Under the pieces are notes generated by a model. That model worked only from the letters and a program-made list of their open reading frames with translations, searched no databases and was not told where the DNA came from. A program made the translations under genes and the position numbers. Shown piece after piece: positions 1-4,773 of a DNA stretch of 27,073 nucleotides (positions within the stretch are counted from its first letter, which is position 1; each line of letters opens with the position of its first letter). Source of the stretch: a virus. The stretch spans positions 1 through 27,073 of IMG/VR virus record IMGVR_UViG_3300034066_000321; one strand, written 5' to 3'.

Positions 1-435
1 AATGCATTCAAGAATGCCTATGTATGCATTGGTAACCATGATGCACGGGTACAAAAGAAAGCAGTAAAGAATGGCATTCCTGAGATTTATCTCAAGTCTT
101 ATTCTGATGTGTATCATACTCCCCATTGGAATTGGGATCATAGCTTTGAGTTTAATGGTGTTTATTATGTACATGGCGATGGTTGGGGCGGTCAGTATCC
201 TTCTTTCAATGCTGCCAAGGCAAGACTACAATCAGTAGTATGTGGACATCACCATTCCCTCGCTGCCATTAACTGGATTAAAGGCCCGAATACCATGTAT
301 TTTGGTATGAATGTTGGCTGCGGCGTTGATCAAAAACACCCAGCCCTTGCATACTCAAGACCACACCTTAAGAAAGCCATCCTTAGTTGTGGAATCGTAA
401 TTGATGGCAATCAACCTTACTTGGAGATCATGTAA
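1..435 (+). CDS. calcineurin-like metallophosphoesterase, 5' truncated
   Basis: The reading frame is open from base 1 to the TAA at 433-435, so the N-terminus lies outside the window and 144 residues are visible. Two hallmark motifs of the calcineurin-like phosphoesterase fold can be read: GNHD at visible residues 11-14 (metal and phosphate binding) and GHHH at about 82-85, matching the family's GHxH. A further HGD at about 58-60 is another possible metal ligand. The family uses a di-metal centre to hydrolyse phosphomono- or phosphodiesters, and phage members sit in DNA-metabolism clusters, which fits the ssDNA-binding and resolvase genes just downstream. The substrate cannot be told from sequence. 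A GTG at 109 begins an apparent shorter ORF, but that start would drop the GNHD motif, so the gene must begin upstream. Confidence 0.85.
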   Translation, partial: NAFKNAYVCIGNHDARVQKKAVKNGIPEIYLKSYSDVYHTPHWNWDHSFEFNGVYYVHGDGWGGQYPSFNAAKARLQSVVCGHHHSLAAINWIKGPNTMYFGMNVGCGVDQKHPALAYSRPHLKKAILSCGIVIDGNQPYLEIM

Positions 436-614
436 TGAGTGAGAATCAAGAGAACAAACAGGTATCAGCAGTTCCCACGGATGCTGTTGTTGCCTATCTT
501 AGTGACCTATACCGTCAGCTAGATGCAATTAGTTTTAATATCCGTACCAACATCACAAACATTCTACCCAAGGTAGATGGAGAGGCAACAGATGCCAGCA
601 ACGACCAAAGCTAA
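435..614 (+). CDS. small hypothetical protein, 59 aa
   Basis: The ATG shares its A with the stop codon of the phosphoesterase (TAATG), an arrangement typical of translational coupling. The product is 59 residues, polar and acidic at both ends, with a more hydrophobic centre (AVVAYLSDLYRQL) that could be a short amphipathic helix. The 3' end overlaps the start of the ssDNA-binding gene by 23 nt, or more if that gene starts at 577. I do not recognise a family. It is supported by the coupling and by filling the gap between two certain genes, not by any motif. Confidence 0.6.
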   Translation: MSENQENKQVSAVPTDAVVAYLSDLYRQLDAISFNIRTNITNILPKVDGEATDASNDQS

Positions 615-1068
615 ATATGCAAAGCCATTCGTAACAGGTAACGTGATCGTCAAGTGGTCACACCTTATGTCCCCAGACGACAAGTTCGGTAATCCAAACC
701 ATTCCGTAACTGTTGAGCTTACACCTGAGTTGCAGAAGCAACTTCAATCGTCTGTCAAAGAACTCGGTGGCAAGAAGATCAACGGCCTTAAGGACGCTGA
801 TGGAGTCAAGACCATCAAGTTCAAGAATGTCCTCAAGGCTAAGGAAGGCATCAAGACGTTCCCAGTCCTAGGCCCCGACACCAAGCCTTCGGATACCATT
901 CCATTTGGTTCCGATGTAGTCAGGGTCAAGGTCACGCCCGCTCTCATCAGCCGTGACAATTCGGTTTCATTCTACATGGAGTCGATTCAGTTGATTGAGC
1001 GGAACTACGTTGGACAGAACTCAGACTTCAAGCCAGTAGATGGCGGCGACTCTGAAGTTCCATTCTAA
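592..1068 (+). CDS. phage single-stranded DNA-binding protein (gp2.5-like role)
   Basis: The product is 158 aa. It most likely coats single-stranded DNA at the replication fork and recruits polymerase and helicase, as T7 gp2.5 does. It has a basic N-terminus (MPATTKAKYAKP), a strand-rich body, and a short acidic C-terminus ending in phenylalanine (DGGDSEVPF). An acidic tail with a terminal aromatic is the feature by which gp2.5-type proteins contact partners. It resembles the phage ssDNA-binding group often labelled DUF2815, though I cannot search to confirm. An ATG at 577 is in frame, but GGAGAGG at 579-585 lies 6 nt before the ATG at 592, so I chose 592. The resolvase gene follows 11 nt downstream, consistent with a replication-recombination operon. 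Confidence 0.8.
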   Translation: MPATTKAKYAKPFVTGNVIVKWSHLMSPDDKFGNPNHSVTVELTPELQKQLQSSVKELGGKKINGLKDADGVKTIKFKNVLKAKEGIKTFPVLGPDTKPSDTIPFGSDVVRVKVTPALISRDNSVSFYMESIQLIERNYVGQNSDFKPVDGGDSEVPF

Positions 1069-1079
1069 GTAGGTGACTC

Positions 1080-1481
1080 ATGCGGAGTTATAGGTTCCCA
1101 ATAAATCCCGTTGCTGCATCACGCCCCCGCGTCAGCAAGTTCGGTGCATATTTTACTGGGCCTTATAAGAGGTTCCGCTCGGCGGCTGCTATTGTAATCA
1201 ATAGAATCCTCGGGCGGAACTTCACTCCAATGAGTGGAAAACTTGCAGTCGATATCAAATGTTATGTAACAAGACCTAAATCAACCAAGCTAGAATATCC
1301 AAGAGCCGATGTAGACAACTACAGCAAGGCCATTCTAGATTCGTTGAATGGTAAGTTGTGGGATGATGACTCACAGATCATTGCTCTGTTCATTTCAAAG
1401 CAATGGGCTAACCCCGACGAAGAAGGATACTTTGTCGTGGAAATAGAGGAAGTCAAAGTTGAACATCGAAAAGTATCGTGA
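1080..1481 (+). CDS. rusA: RusA-family Holliday junction resolvase / endodeoxyribonuclease
   Basis: The product is 133 aa, close to the usual 115-140 aa of RusA proteins, which are homodimeric, metal-dependent nucleases that cut four-way DNA junctions. The signature block is clear: PRADVDN at residues 74-80 gives the paired catalytic aspartates D77 and D79, followed by the helix SKAILDSLN and an acidic cluster D95-D97 that supplies the third carboxylate. In T7-like phages a debranching endonuclease (gp3) occupies this position between the ssDNA-binding protein and the primase, and RusA is a non-homologous replacement for that job. The 3' end overlaps the deaminase-like gene by 23 nt. Confidence 0.88.
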   Translation: MRSYRFPINPVAASRPRVSKFGAYFTGPYKRFRSAAAIVINRILGRNFTPMSGKLAVDIKCYVTRPKSTKLEYPRADVDNYSKAILDSLNGKLWDDDSQIIALFISKQWANPDEEGYFVVEIEEVKVEHRKVS

Positions 1482-1833
1482 AATAGCGAGAGAAGAATTC
1501 TTTAATATCAATCAATATAGATCACACAACCATGTATCAATTATCTTACAAGATAATCGTATACTTGGTATTGGAATCAACAGGAGAAAGACCCATCCTC
1601 TAGCTGCCAAGTACGGCTACAGGAGCTGCGAACTCCACAGCGAACTCGATGCGCTACTGAAGGTTCCAAAGAACTATAGAGATAATGATCTTACCTTGCT
1701 TAACTTCAGGTTTGGTCCAAAGGGAGATATGAAATTAGCCAAGCCTTGTAAACTATGCTTGCCGTGGTGTATGGAAACGTTTGTTGAAATATACTACTCA
1801 GTCCCTCATGGACTCGTTCAATTGGATTATTAA
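1459..1833 (+). CDS. zinc-dependent deaminase-fold protein (cytidine/dCMP deaminase-like)
   Basis: The product is 124 aa. Two motifs fit the cytidine deaminase superfamily: HSE at residues 60-62 (HxE: zinc ligand plus proton-shuttling glutamate) and PCKLC at 96-100 (PCxxC: two cysteine zinc ligands). A third cysteine, C104, is close by. The family deaminates cytosine or adenine in nucleotides, RNA or DNA. In a phage the commonest role is dCMP to dUMP for dTTP supply, but the substrate loops are not the standard dCMP deaminase type and I cannot assign a substrate. The start is TTG at 1459 behind GAGGA (1446-1450). The gene begins inside the end of the resolvase gene, so the two are probably co-translated. 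Confidence 0.65.
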   Translation: MNIEKYREIAREEFFNINQYRSHNHVSIILQDNRILGIGINRRKTHPLAAKYGYRSCELHSELDALLKVPKNYRDNDLTLLNFRFGPKGDMKLAKPCKLCLPWCMETFVEIYYSVPHGLVQLDY

Positions 1834-1838
1834 GGTCA

Positions 1839-1930
1839 AGCTATTGGCTGGCGCCAACTGTGCCTAACATGTTCGCAGACATGTAAATAAAATGGTGGCA
1901 TGGTGGGGGTTCGATTCCCCCAGATAGCTA
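1839..1930 (+). tRNA. tRNA-like element, isotype unresolved
   Basis: The 3' half looks like a tRNA: T-stem GGGGG/CCCCC (1905-1909 / 1917-1921) with the canonical loop TTCGATT, and an acceptor pairing AGCTATT (1839-1845) with GATAGCT (1923-1929). The middle does not fold in the standard way. Options are a hairpin TTGGC-TGGC-GCCAA near the 5' end, a 5-bp stem CTGTG/CGCAG with an 11-nt loop, or a 6-bp palindromic stem ACATGT/ACATGT around TCGCAG. None gives a clean 7-nt anticodon loop. At 92 nt it is long, as for class II tRNAs. It may be an unusual functional tRNA or a decaying one. Confidence 0.45.
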
Positions 1931-1935
1931 TACAT

Positions 1936-2013
1936 GGTAGGGTGCCTGATAGATTTGGTAAAAGGTGGTCACTTATAATGGCCCTCATGTGGGTTCGACT
2001 CCCACCCCTACTA
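1936..2013 (+). tRNA. tRNA-Ile(TAT)
   Basis: The acceptor GGTAGGG pairs with CCCTACT (first pair G-T). The D-stem is CCT/AGG with a long loop containing GG, the anticodon stem is GGTCA/TGGCC around loop CTTATAA (anticodon TAT at 1974-1976), the variable loop is 5 nt, and the T-stem GTGGG/CCCAC surrounds TTCGACT. The discriminator is A and no CCA is encoded. It would read AUA. The 15-nt D-loop is longer than usual. Confidence 0.75.
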
Positions 2014-2020
2014 CTATAAT

Positions 2021-2046
2021 GGGCAGTGCGTTACTGCCCTGTTTTT
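2021..2046 (+). terminator. rho-independent terminator after the first tRNA pair
   Basis: A perfect 7-bp stem GGGCAGT (2021-2027) / ACTGCCC (2033-2039) with a 5-nt loop is followed by TG and a run of five T. It closes the transcript carrying the tRNA genes 8 nt after the tRNA-Ile end. The next gene's Shine-Dalgarno begins only 6 nt after the T-run, so some read-through or a nearby promoter is implied. Confidence 0.8.
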
Positions 2047-2062
2047 GTCGCAAGGAGCAACA

Positions 2063-2272
2063 ATGAAGCGAATGTCTGTTGAGATTGTTGTGCGTCGGGA
2101 TATTGAAGAAACATATTCAATCAGGATTCCTGATGACGCAGAACCTAGGGATGTATTTGAATCAATTGAAAGTAATCCAAATTCACTGTGGCTTGACTAC
2201 AATCCAGAGTTGATTGATTCATACGATCTTGAAGAAGTCGTAGTCGATGTAACCCGATTTGAGGCAGAGTAA
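2063..2272 (+). CDS. small acidic hypothetical protein, 69 aa
   Basis: The start is the ATG at 2063, 5 nt after AAGGAG (2052-2057); an in-frame TTG at 2045 falls in the terminator T-run and is less likely. The product is acidic, with an alternating hydrophobic pattern at the N-terminus (SVEIVVRRD) and again near the C-terminus (EEVVVDVTRF), suggesting a small beta-sheet fold around one helix. I do not recognise a family. It is the first gene after the terminator and is followed by two more small unknown genes. Confidence 0.65.
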   Translation: MKRMSVEIVVRRDIEETYSIRIPDDAEPRDVFESIESNPNSLWLDYNPELIDSYDLEEVVVDVTRFEAE

Positions 2273-2284
2273 TGGAAGCTAGTT

Positions 2285-2590
2285 ATGGATCTAGAGGATG
2301 ACACACACATGAACACACACATTGGAACAACTACCGTGCAAGAAGTAATCAACGTACCTATTATGGTTTCACCTGAAATTTACAATCAGATTGCTGAGAT
2401 GGTAATCAAGAAGTTGGAAGCTAACCCTGGCTACAGTAATCTTATTGATGCCAAGATTGATTCGTGGATGAGTCGTAACTTTGATCTCAGTGATTATAAC
2501 ACTGATGGAATTAAGGATGACATTCTTGATGCGGTTCGATACGATCTTCGTAACAGCATCCGCGCTGAAGTCGAGATCTTTGTAGACTAA
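2285..2590 (+). CDS. hypothetical protein, up to 101 aa
   Basis: No recognised family. The body is mostly predicted helix, with a segment of regularly spaced hydrophobics (PEIYNQIAEMVIKKLE) and an acidic second half (DLSDYNTDGIKDDILDA). Two starts compete: ATG 2285, 6 nt after GGAAG, and ATG 2309, preceded by GAGGATG at a longer distance. A short ACACACAC tract flanks the second ATG. The gene lies between two small unknown genes and ends 9 nt before the next ATG. Confidence 0.6.
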   Translation: MDLEDDTHMNTHIGTTTVQEVINVPIMVSPEIYNQIAEMVIKKLEANPGYSNLIDAKIDSWMSRNFDLSDYNTDGIKDDILDAVRYDLRNSIRAEVEIFVD

Positions 2591-2599
2591 GGAGCAACA

Positions 2600-3070
2600 A
2601 TGAAGAAGACAATTATGAACAAGTGGGTTAAGGCTCTTCGCTCTGGCAAGTACAAGCAGGGTCGTGAGAAGCTTTGTACTGTAAATGGCACAACAGGCAA
2701 CGAGTCCTATTGTTGCCTCGGTGTCCTTACCGATCTTTATCTACAGGATCGTAAGCGACAGAAGAAGGGTCCTAATATCAAGTTCTTCCATATCTATACA
2801 AAGGAAGACATGGACCACGATTGTAACTTTTCTAAGTGGGAGATTGATGGAGAAGATGGTTGTCTTCCTCCTGAAGTAGCAGAGTGGGCTGGATTCAATA
2901 CGGCTACTGATGACTATAAGACTGGTTGCTTTAATAACGGTAAGACCGAGATTGATCTTGCCATGCTTAACGATGGTGGCCTTGATCCCATGGATGTAAA
3001 CAAGACTACTAAGCCTAAGTCATTCAAGCAGATTGCTGCCGTAATCGAAAAGAACTACGAGCACATCTAA
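2600..3070 (+). CDS. conserved phage hypothetical protein, 156 aa
   Basis: The start ATG follows AAGGAG by 5 nt. The N-terminus reads as a tryptophan-containing helix (NKWVKALRSGKYKQG) followed by a cysteine pair in SYCCLGVL, then LPPEVAEWAGF and a C-terminal helix. I recall many phage proteins with the same order, WVxALRSGxYxQG followed by YCCLGVL, but no function is known to me. Cysteines and histidines are scattered without a clear zinc pattern. It is the last gene before the second tRNA group. Confidence 0.75.
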   Translation: MKKTIMNKWVKALRSGKYKQGREKLCTVNGTTGNESYCCLGVLTDLYLQDRKRQKKGPNIKFFHIYTKEDMDHDCNFSKWEIDGEDGCLPPEVAEWAGFNTATDDYKTGCFNNGKTEIDLAMLNDGGLDPMDVNKTTKPKSFKQIAAVIEKNYEHI

Positions 3071-3076
3071 CAGGTT

Positions 3077-3164
3077 GGGGTGCAGCCATGTAGGAAATGG
3101 CAGAGGTGACAAGCCTTGTCCTAGCATAGAAGCTAGACAACTCAGTGCAAATCTGAGCATCCCG
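3077..3164 (+). tRNA. tRNA-like element with long variable arm, isotype unresolved
   Basis: GGGGTGC (3077-3083) pairs with GCATCCC (3157-3163). The D-arm is GCCA/TGGC (3085-3088 / 3098-3101) with a GG-containing loop. There is a class II-like variable stem CTAGC/GCTAG (3121-3125 / 3132-3136), and a T-stem CTCAG/CTGAG. The T-loop is TGCAAAT instead of TTCRANN, and G3157 is claimed by both the acceptor and the T-stem. The anticodon stem is weak (GAGG/CCTT) and its 7-nt loop TGACAAG lacks T at position 33. Leu, Ser or Tyr type is suggested by the arm only. It may be a degenerate gene. Confidence 0.4.
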
Positions 3165-3168
3165 CTTT

Positions 3169-3242
3169 GTTTCCATAGCTCAACTGGATAGAGCAACAGC
3201 CTTCTAAGCTGTAGGTTGCTGGTTCGATTCCAGCTGGAAACG
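3169..3242 (+). tRNA. tRNA-Arg(TCT)
   Basis: Full cloverleaf: acceptor GTTTCCA/TGGAAAC, D-stem GCTC/GAGC with loop AACTGGATA, anticodon stem ACAGC/GCTGT around CTTCTAA (anticodon TCT), variable loop AGGTT, T-stem GCTGG/CCAGC around TTCGATT, discriminator G. It reads AGA and AGG. CCA is not encoded. Confidence 0.95.
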
Positions 3243-3259
3243 TTAAAGGAGGATTATAA

Positions 3260-3463
3260 ATGGATTATCACGATATCGAAGATCTTGAAATTAAACTAGA
3301 AATTCTTGAGGAACGTATTTACAATGCCTCTATGCTCTTGGCTGATTGGGATGGTTACTATAATTCCAAAACTAAACAAGGCAATACAGAAGAACTTGCT
3401 AAGTTAATTGAAGAGGCATACATAGTACTTCAAGGAAGGAGTTGGCGTGATCAAGAAAATTAA
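3260..3463 (+). CDS. small acidic helical protein, 67 aa
   Basis: The ATG at 3260 follows a strong AAAGGAGG 18 nt after the tRNA-Arg. The product is very acidic and probably all helix: DIEDLEIKLEILEERIY has heptad-like hydrophobic spacing that could form a short coiled coil, followed by a second helix EELAKLIEEAYIVLQ. I recognise no family. The end overlaps the next gene by 17 nt, with that gene's Shine-Dalgarno inside this coding sequence, which suggests coupled translation. Confidence 0.7.
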   Translation: MDYHDIEDLEIKLEILEERIYNASMLLADWDGYYNSKTKQGNTEELAKLIEEAYIVLQGRSWRDQEN

Positions 3464-3698
3464 CAATCGTTATGGTGAACCAAGGTACATCACCAATCAT
3501 GGTGGTGGTTGGTTTACAATTGAAGGTAAGTCAAAGTTCTATCGTGGTGGTGGACATCCAGACCTAGAGTATCTAGACTTTGAGGGTGGTCCATTTCTAC
3601 AGGTAGATTCTGAATCTGAATGGGGTATTATCCGTGAACTGATCTCGGAACCCACTGAGTCAGGTTATTTCAAAGTACGTTTTAGAACAGGAGATTAA
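3447..3698 (+). CDS. small glycine-rich beta protein, 83 aa
   Basis: The start is GTG at 3447, 5 nt after AAGGAG (3436-3441), inside the end of the previous gene. The product is rich in Gly, Tyr and Phe with alternating strand patterns (GGGWFTIEGKSKFYRGGG, then GYFKVRFRTGD), so a small beta barrel or sheet is likely. No motif assigns a function. It ends 2 nt before the next ATG, within an operon of small genes. Confidence 0.65.
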   Translation: MIKKINNRYGEPRYITNHGGGWFTIEGKSKFYRGGGHPDLEYLDFEGGPFLQVDSESEWGIIRELISEPTESGYFKVRFRTGD

Positions 3699-3700
3699 GT

Positions 3701-4111
3701 ATGGAACTTTTTAATTTAGTTATTTCAGTTGGTAGTTTCCTAGGTGTTTGTGCATTCCTTGCTATGGCTTGGAACCATAGTAAGTTAATTAAAGAGATGC
3801 AAAATGAAATCAATAACAACATGGATGCATGTAACACTAAACTACGTCAATCAGAAAATAATTGTGACCGCTTAGCTGCATGGCGTAATGAACTAATGAA
3901 GAAGAAGTACGATGATCTTTGCGATTCACAAAGCAAGCTAGATCGTCGTGTATGCGATCTGACTAGTACTATGTGGAACATTGATGGTAAGATGCAAACT
4001 CTAGATCCATATATCAAGCGCATTCATCTCAAGCATTTGATCAAGACTAGTGGTTCAATCAACAAGGATGCTATCAAGCAACTAAAGGAAATTGAGAATG
4101 AACTCAAGTGA
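3701..4111 (+). CDS. membrane-anchored coiled-coil protein, 136 aa
   Basis: One N-terminal hydrophobic segment (about residues 4-23, with SVGSFLGVCAFLAMAW as its core) is followed by a long charged helical region with repeated hydrophobic spacing, so a single-pass membrane protein with a coiled-coil domain is likely. Cysteines at about 43, 54, 72 and 84 lie in the coil region. This layout is shared by inner-membrane spanins but also by many unrelated phage membrane proteins, and no outer-membrane lipoprotein partner is visible nearby. Function is left open. It overlaps the next gene by 14 nt. Confidence 0.65.
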   Translation: MELFNLVISVGSFLGVCAFLAMAWNHSKLIKEMQNEINNNMDACNTKLRQSENNCDRLAAWRNELMKKKYDDLCDSQSKLDRRVCDLTSTMWNIDGKMQTLDPYIKRIHLKHLIKTSGSINKDAIKQLKEIENELK

Positions 4112-4316
4112 ACTCATTACCCTGCTACAAAATGCACTTGACACTACGCCCCGTAGTGATTACCACTCTGGCTTTACCGCCAAAGAAATTCACCGTAAGT
4201 GTCTTGTACACATTCAACTCCTGGATCAAGAGAACACCACGCTAAGGGAGATGCTTGAGAACTGCAAAGATACCAAGACATACTATCTAGGCTGGGGCAA
4301 GGGAAAGGACGAGTAG
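4098..4316 (+). CDS. small hypothetical protein, 72 aa
   Basis: ATG 4098 is preceded by AAAGGAA at suitable spacing; the TTG at 4092 is in frame but less well placed. The N-terminal half has the look of helix SELITLLQNALDTTP, a pattern seen in small phage proteins that carry an early helix and a conserved histidine stretch (HRKCLVHIQLLDQE). The end is GWGKGKDE. No function can be assigned. It sits between the membrane-anchored coiled-coil gene and a possible zinc-ribbon gene. Confidence 0.65.
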   Translation: MNSSELITLLQNALDTTPRSDYHSGFTAKEIHRKCLVHIQLLDQENTTLREMLENCKDTKTYYLGWGKGKDE

Positions 4317-4318
4317 TC

Positions 4319-4453
4319 ATGGATATGGCTGAAAAGGATCAAATACTTTATGATCAAGGCTATAGGTTATGTAAGTTGTGTAATTGTTGGGACTATCCTG
4401 TCAACCATCACAACGATTGTCGCATCTGTGCAACAGCGCAATATGGCGACTGA
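4319..4453 (+). CDS. possible zinc-ribbon mini-protein, 44 aa
   Basis: This short reading frame begins 2 nt after the previous stop. Residues 18-37 contain two CxxC pairs, CKLC (18-21) and CRIC (34-37), separated by 12 residues that include C23, H30 and H31. That is a compact zinc-ribbon-like knuckle. A weak AAAGGAC lies upstream. It overlaps, in another frame, the membrane peptide gene at 4350-4496, so one of the two may be spurious, or both may be real. A binding role (nucleic acid or protein) is possible; no family was recognised. Confidence 0.45.
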   Translation: MDMAEKDQILYDQGYRLCKLCNCWDYPVNHHNDCRICATAQYGD

Positions 4454-4496
4454 AGCAAATTACTGGAACAACTATTTCAAGACTCACCACAAGTGA
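4350..4496 (+). CDS. possible small membrane protein, 48 aa
   Basis: Residues about 4-26 form one uninterrupted hydrophobic helix (core YVSCVIVGTILSTITTIVA) followed by a polar tail ending FKTHHK, which is a plausible single-pass membrane peptide with a cytoplasmic C-terminus. It shares 104 nt with the zinc-ribbon frame at 4319-4453. No good Shine-Dalgarno sits directly before its ATG, so translation would depend on coupling. An internal ATG at 4443 would give only 17 residues. Holin-like or other membrane roles are conceivable but not shown. Confidence 0.4.
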   Translation: MIKAIGYVSCVIVGTILSTITTIVASVQQRNMATEANYWNNYFKTHHK

Positions 4497-4503
4497 GTCC
4501 CTT

Positions 4504-4585
4504 GGCTTCGTGGCGGAATAGGCATACGCAGCGGACTTAAAATCCGTAGCCGCAAGGCGTGGGGGTTCAAGTCCCCCCGAAGCTA
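4504..4585 (+). tRNA. tRNA-Leu(TAA)
   Basis: Acceptor GGCTTCG/CGAAGCT (first pair G-T), D-stem GCG/CGC with loop GAATAGGCATA, anticodon stem GCGGA/TCCGT around CTTAAAA (anticodon TAA), a class II variable arm GCCGC-AAG-GCGT, T-stem GGGGG/CCCCC around TTCAAGT, discriminator A. It reads UUA and UUG. CCA is not encoded. One base separates it from the next tRNA. Confidence 0.95.
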
Positions 4586-4586
4586 T

Positions 4587-4657
4587 TCGGGTGTGGTGTA
4601 ATGGTAGCACCAGAGATTTTGGTCCTCTTTGTCTTGGTTCGAATCCAAGCACCCGAG
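4587..4657 (+). tRNA. tRNA-Gln(TTG)
   Basis: Acceptor TCGGGTG/CACCCGA, D-stem GTG/CAC with loop TAATGGTAG, anticodon loop TTTTGGT (anticodon TTG), T-stem CTTGG/CCAAG around TTCGAAT, discriminator G. The anticodon stem AGAGA/CCTCT has an A-C mismatch next to the loop. It reads CAA and CAG. Confidence 0.9.
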
Positions 4658-4660
4658 TAC

Positions 4661-4733
4661 GCCCCTATAGCTCAGCTGGTAGAGCAACCGACTTTTAATC
4701 GGTTGGTCGCAGGTTCGATCCCTGCTGGGGGCA
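4661..4733 (+). tRNA. tRNA-Lys(TTT)
   Basis: Full cloverleaf: acceptor GCCCCTA/TGGGGGC, D-stem GCTC/GAGC with loop AGCTGGTA, anticodon stem ACCGA/TCGGT around CTTTTAA (anticodon TTT), variable loop TGGTC, T-stem GCAGG/CCTGC around TTCGATC, discriminator A. It reads AAA and AAG, and lysine is very common in the mini-proteins of this phage. Confidence 0.95.
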
Positions 4734-4773
4734 TTGTTTAAATCCTGCATTGAAACTCTAATATAGGAAGAAT

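Noticed and set aside
744-959. Minus-strand frame inside the ssDNA-binding gene
   Set aside because: It is the shadow of a well-supported + strand gene; no minus-strand gene is supported anywhere in the window.
1839-1930. Intron-containing tRNA
   Set aside because: The extra length can be explained by a long variable region; no intron features or splice boundary are visible.
3701-4496. Spanin/holin lysis cassette
   Set aside because: A membrane anchor with coiled coil and a small membrane peptide are present, but no lipobox lipoprotein and no lysozyme or amidase are nearby. The cysteine in GYVSC is not in a valid lipobox.
4401-4741. Open frames on both strands across the third tRNA group
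   Set aside because: They are chance frames over tRNA-Leu, tRNA-Gln and tRNA-Lys, with no ribosome site and protein sequence that follows the tRNA arms.
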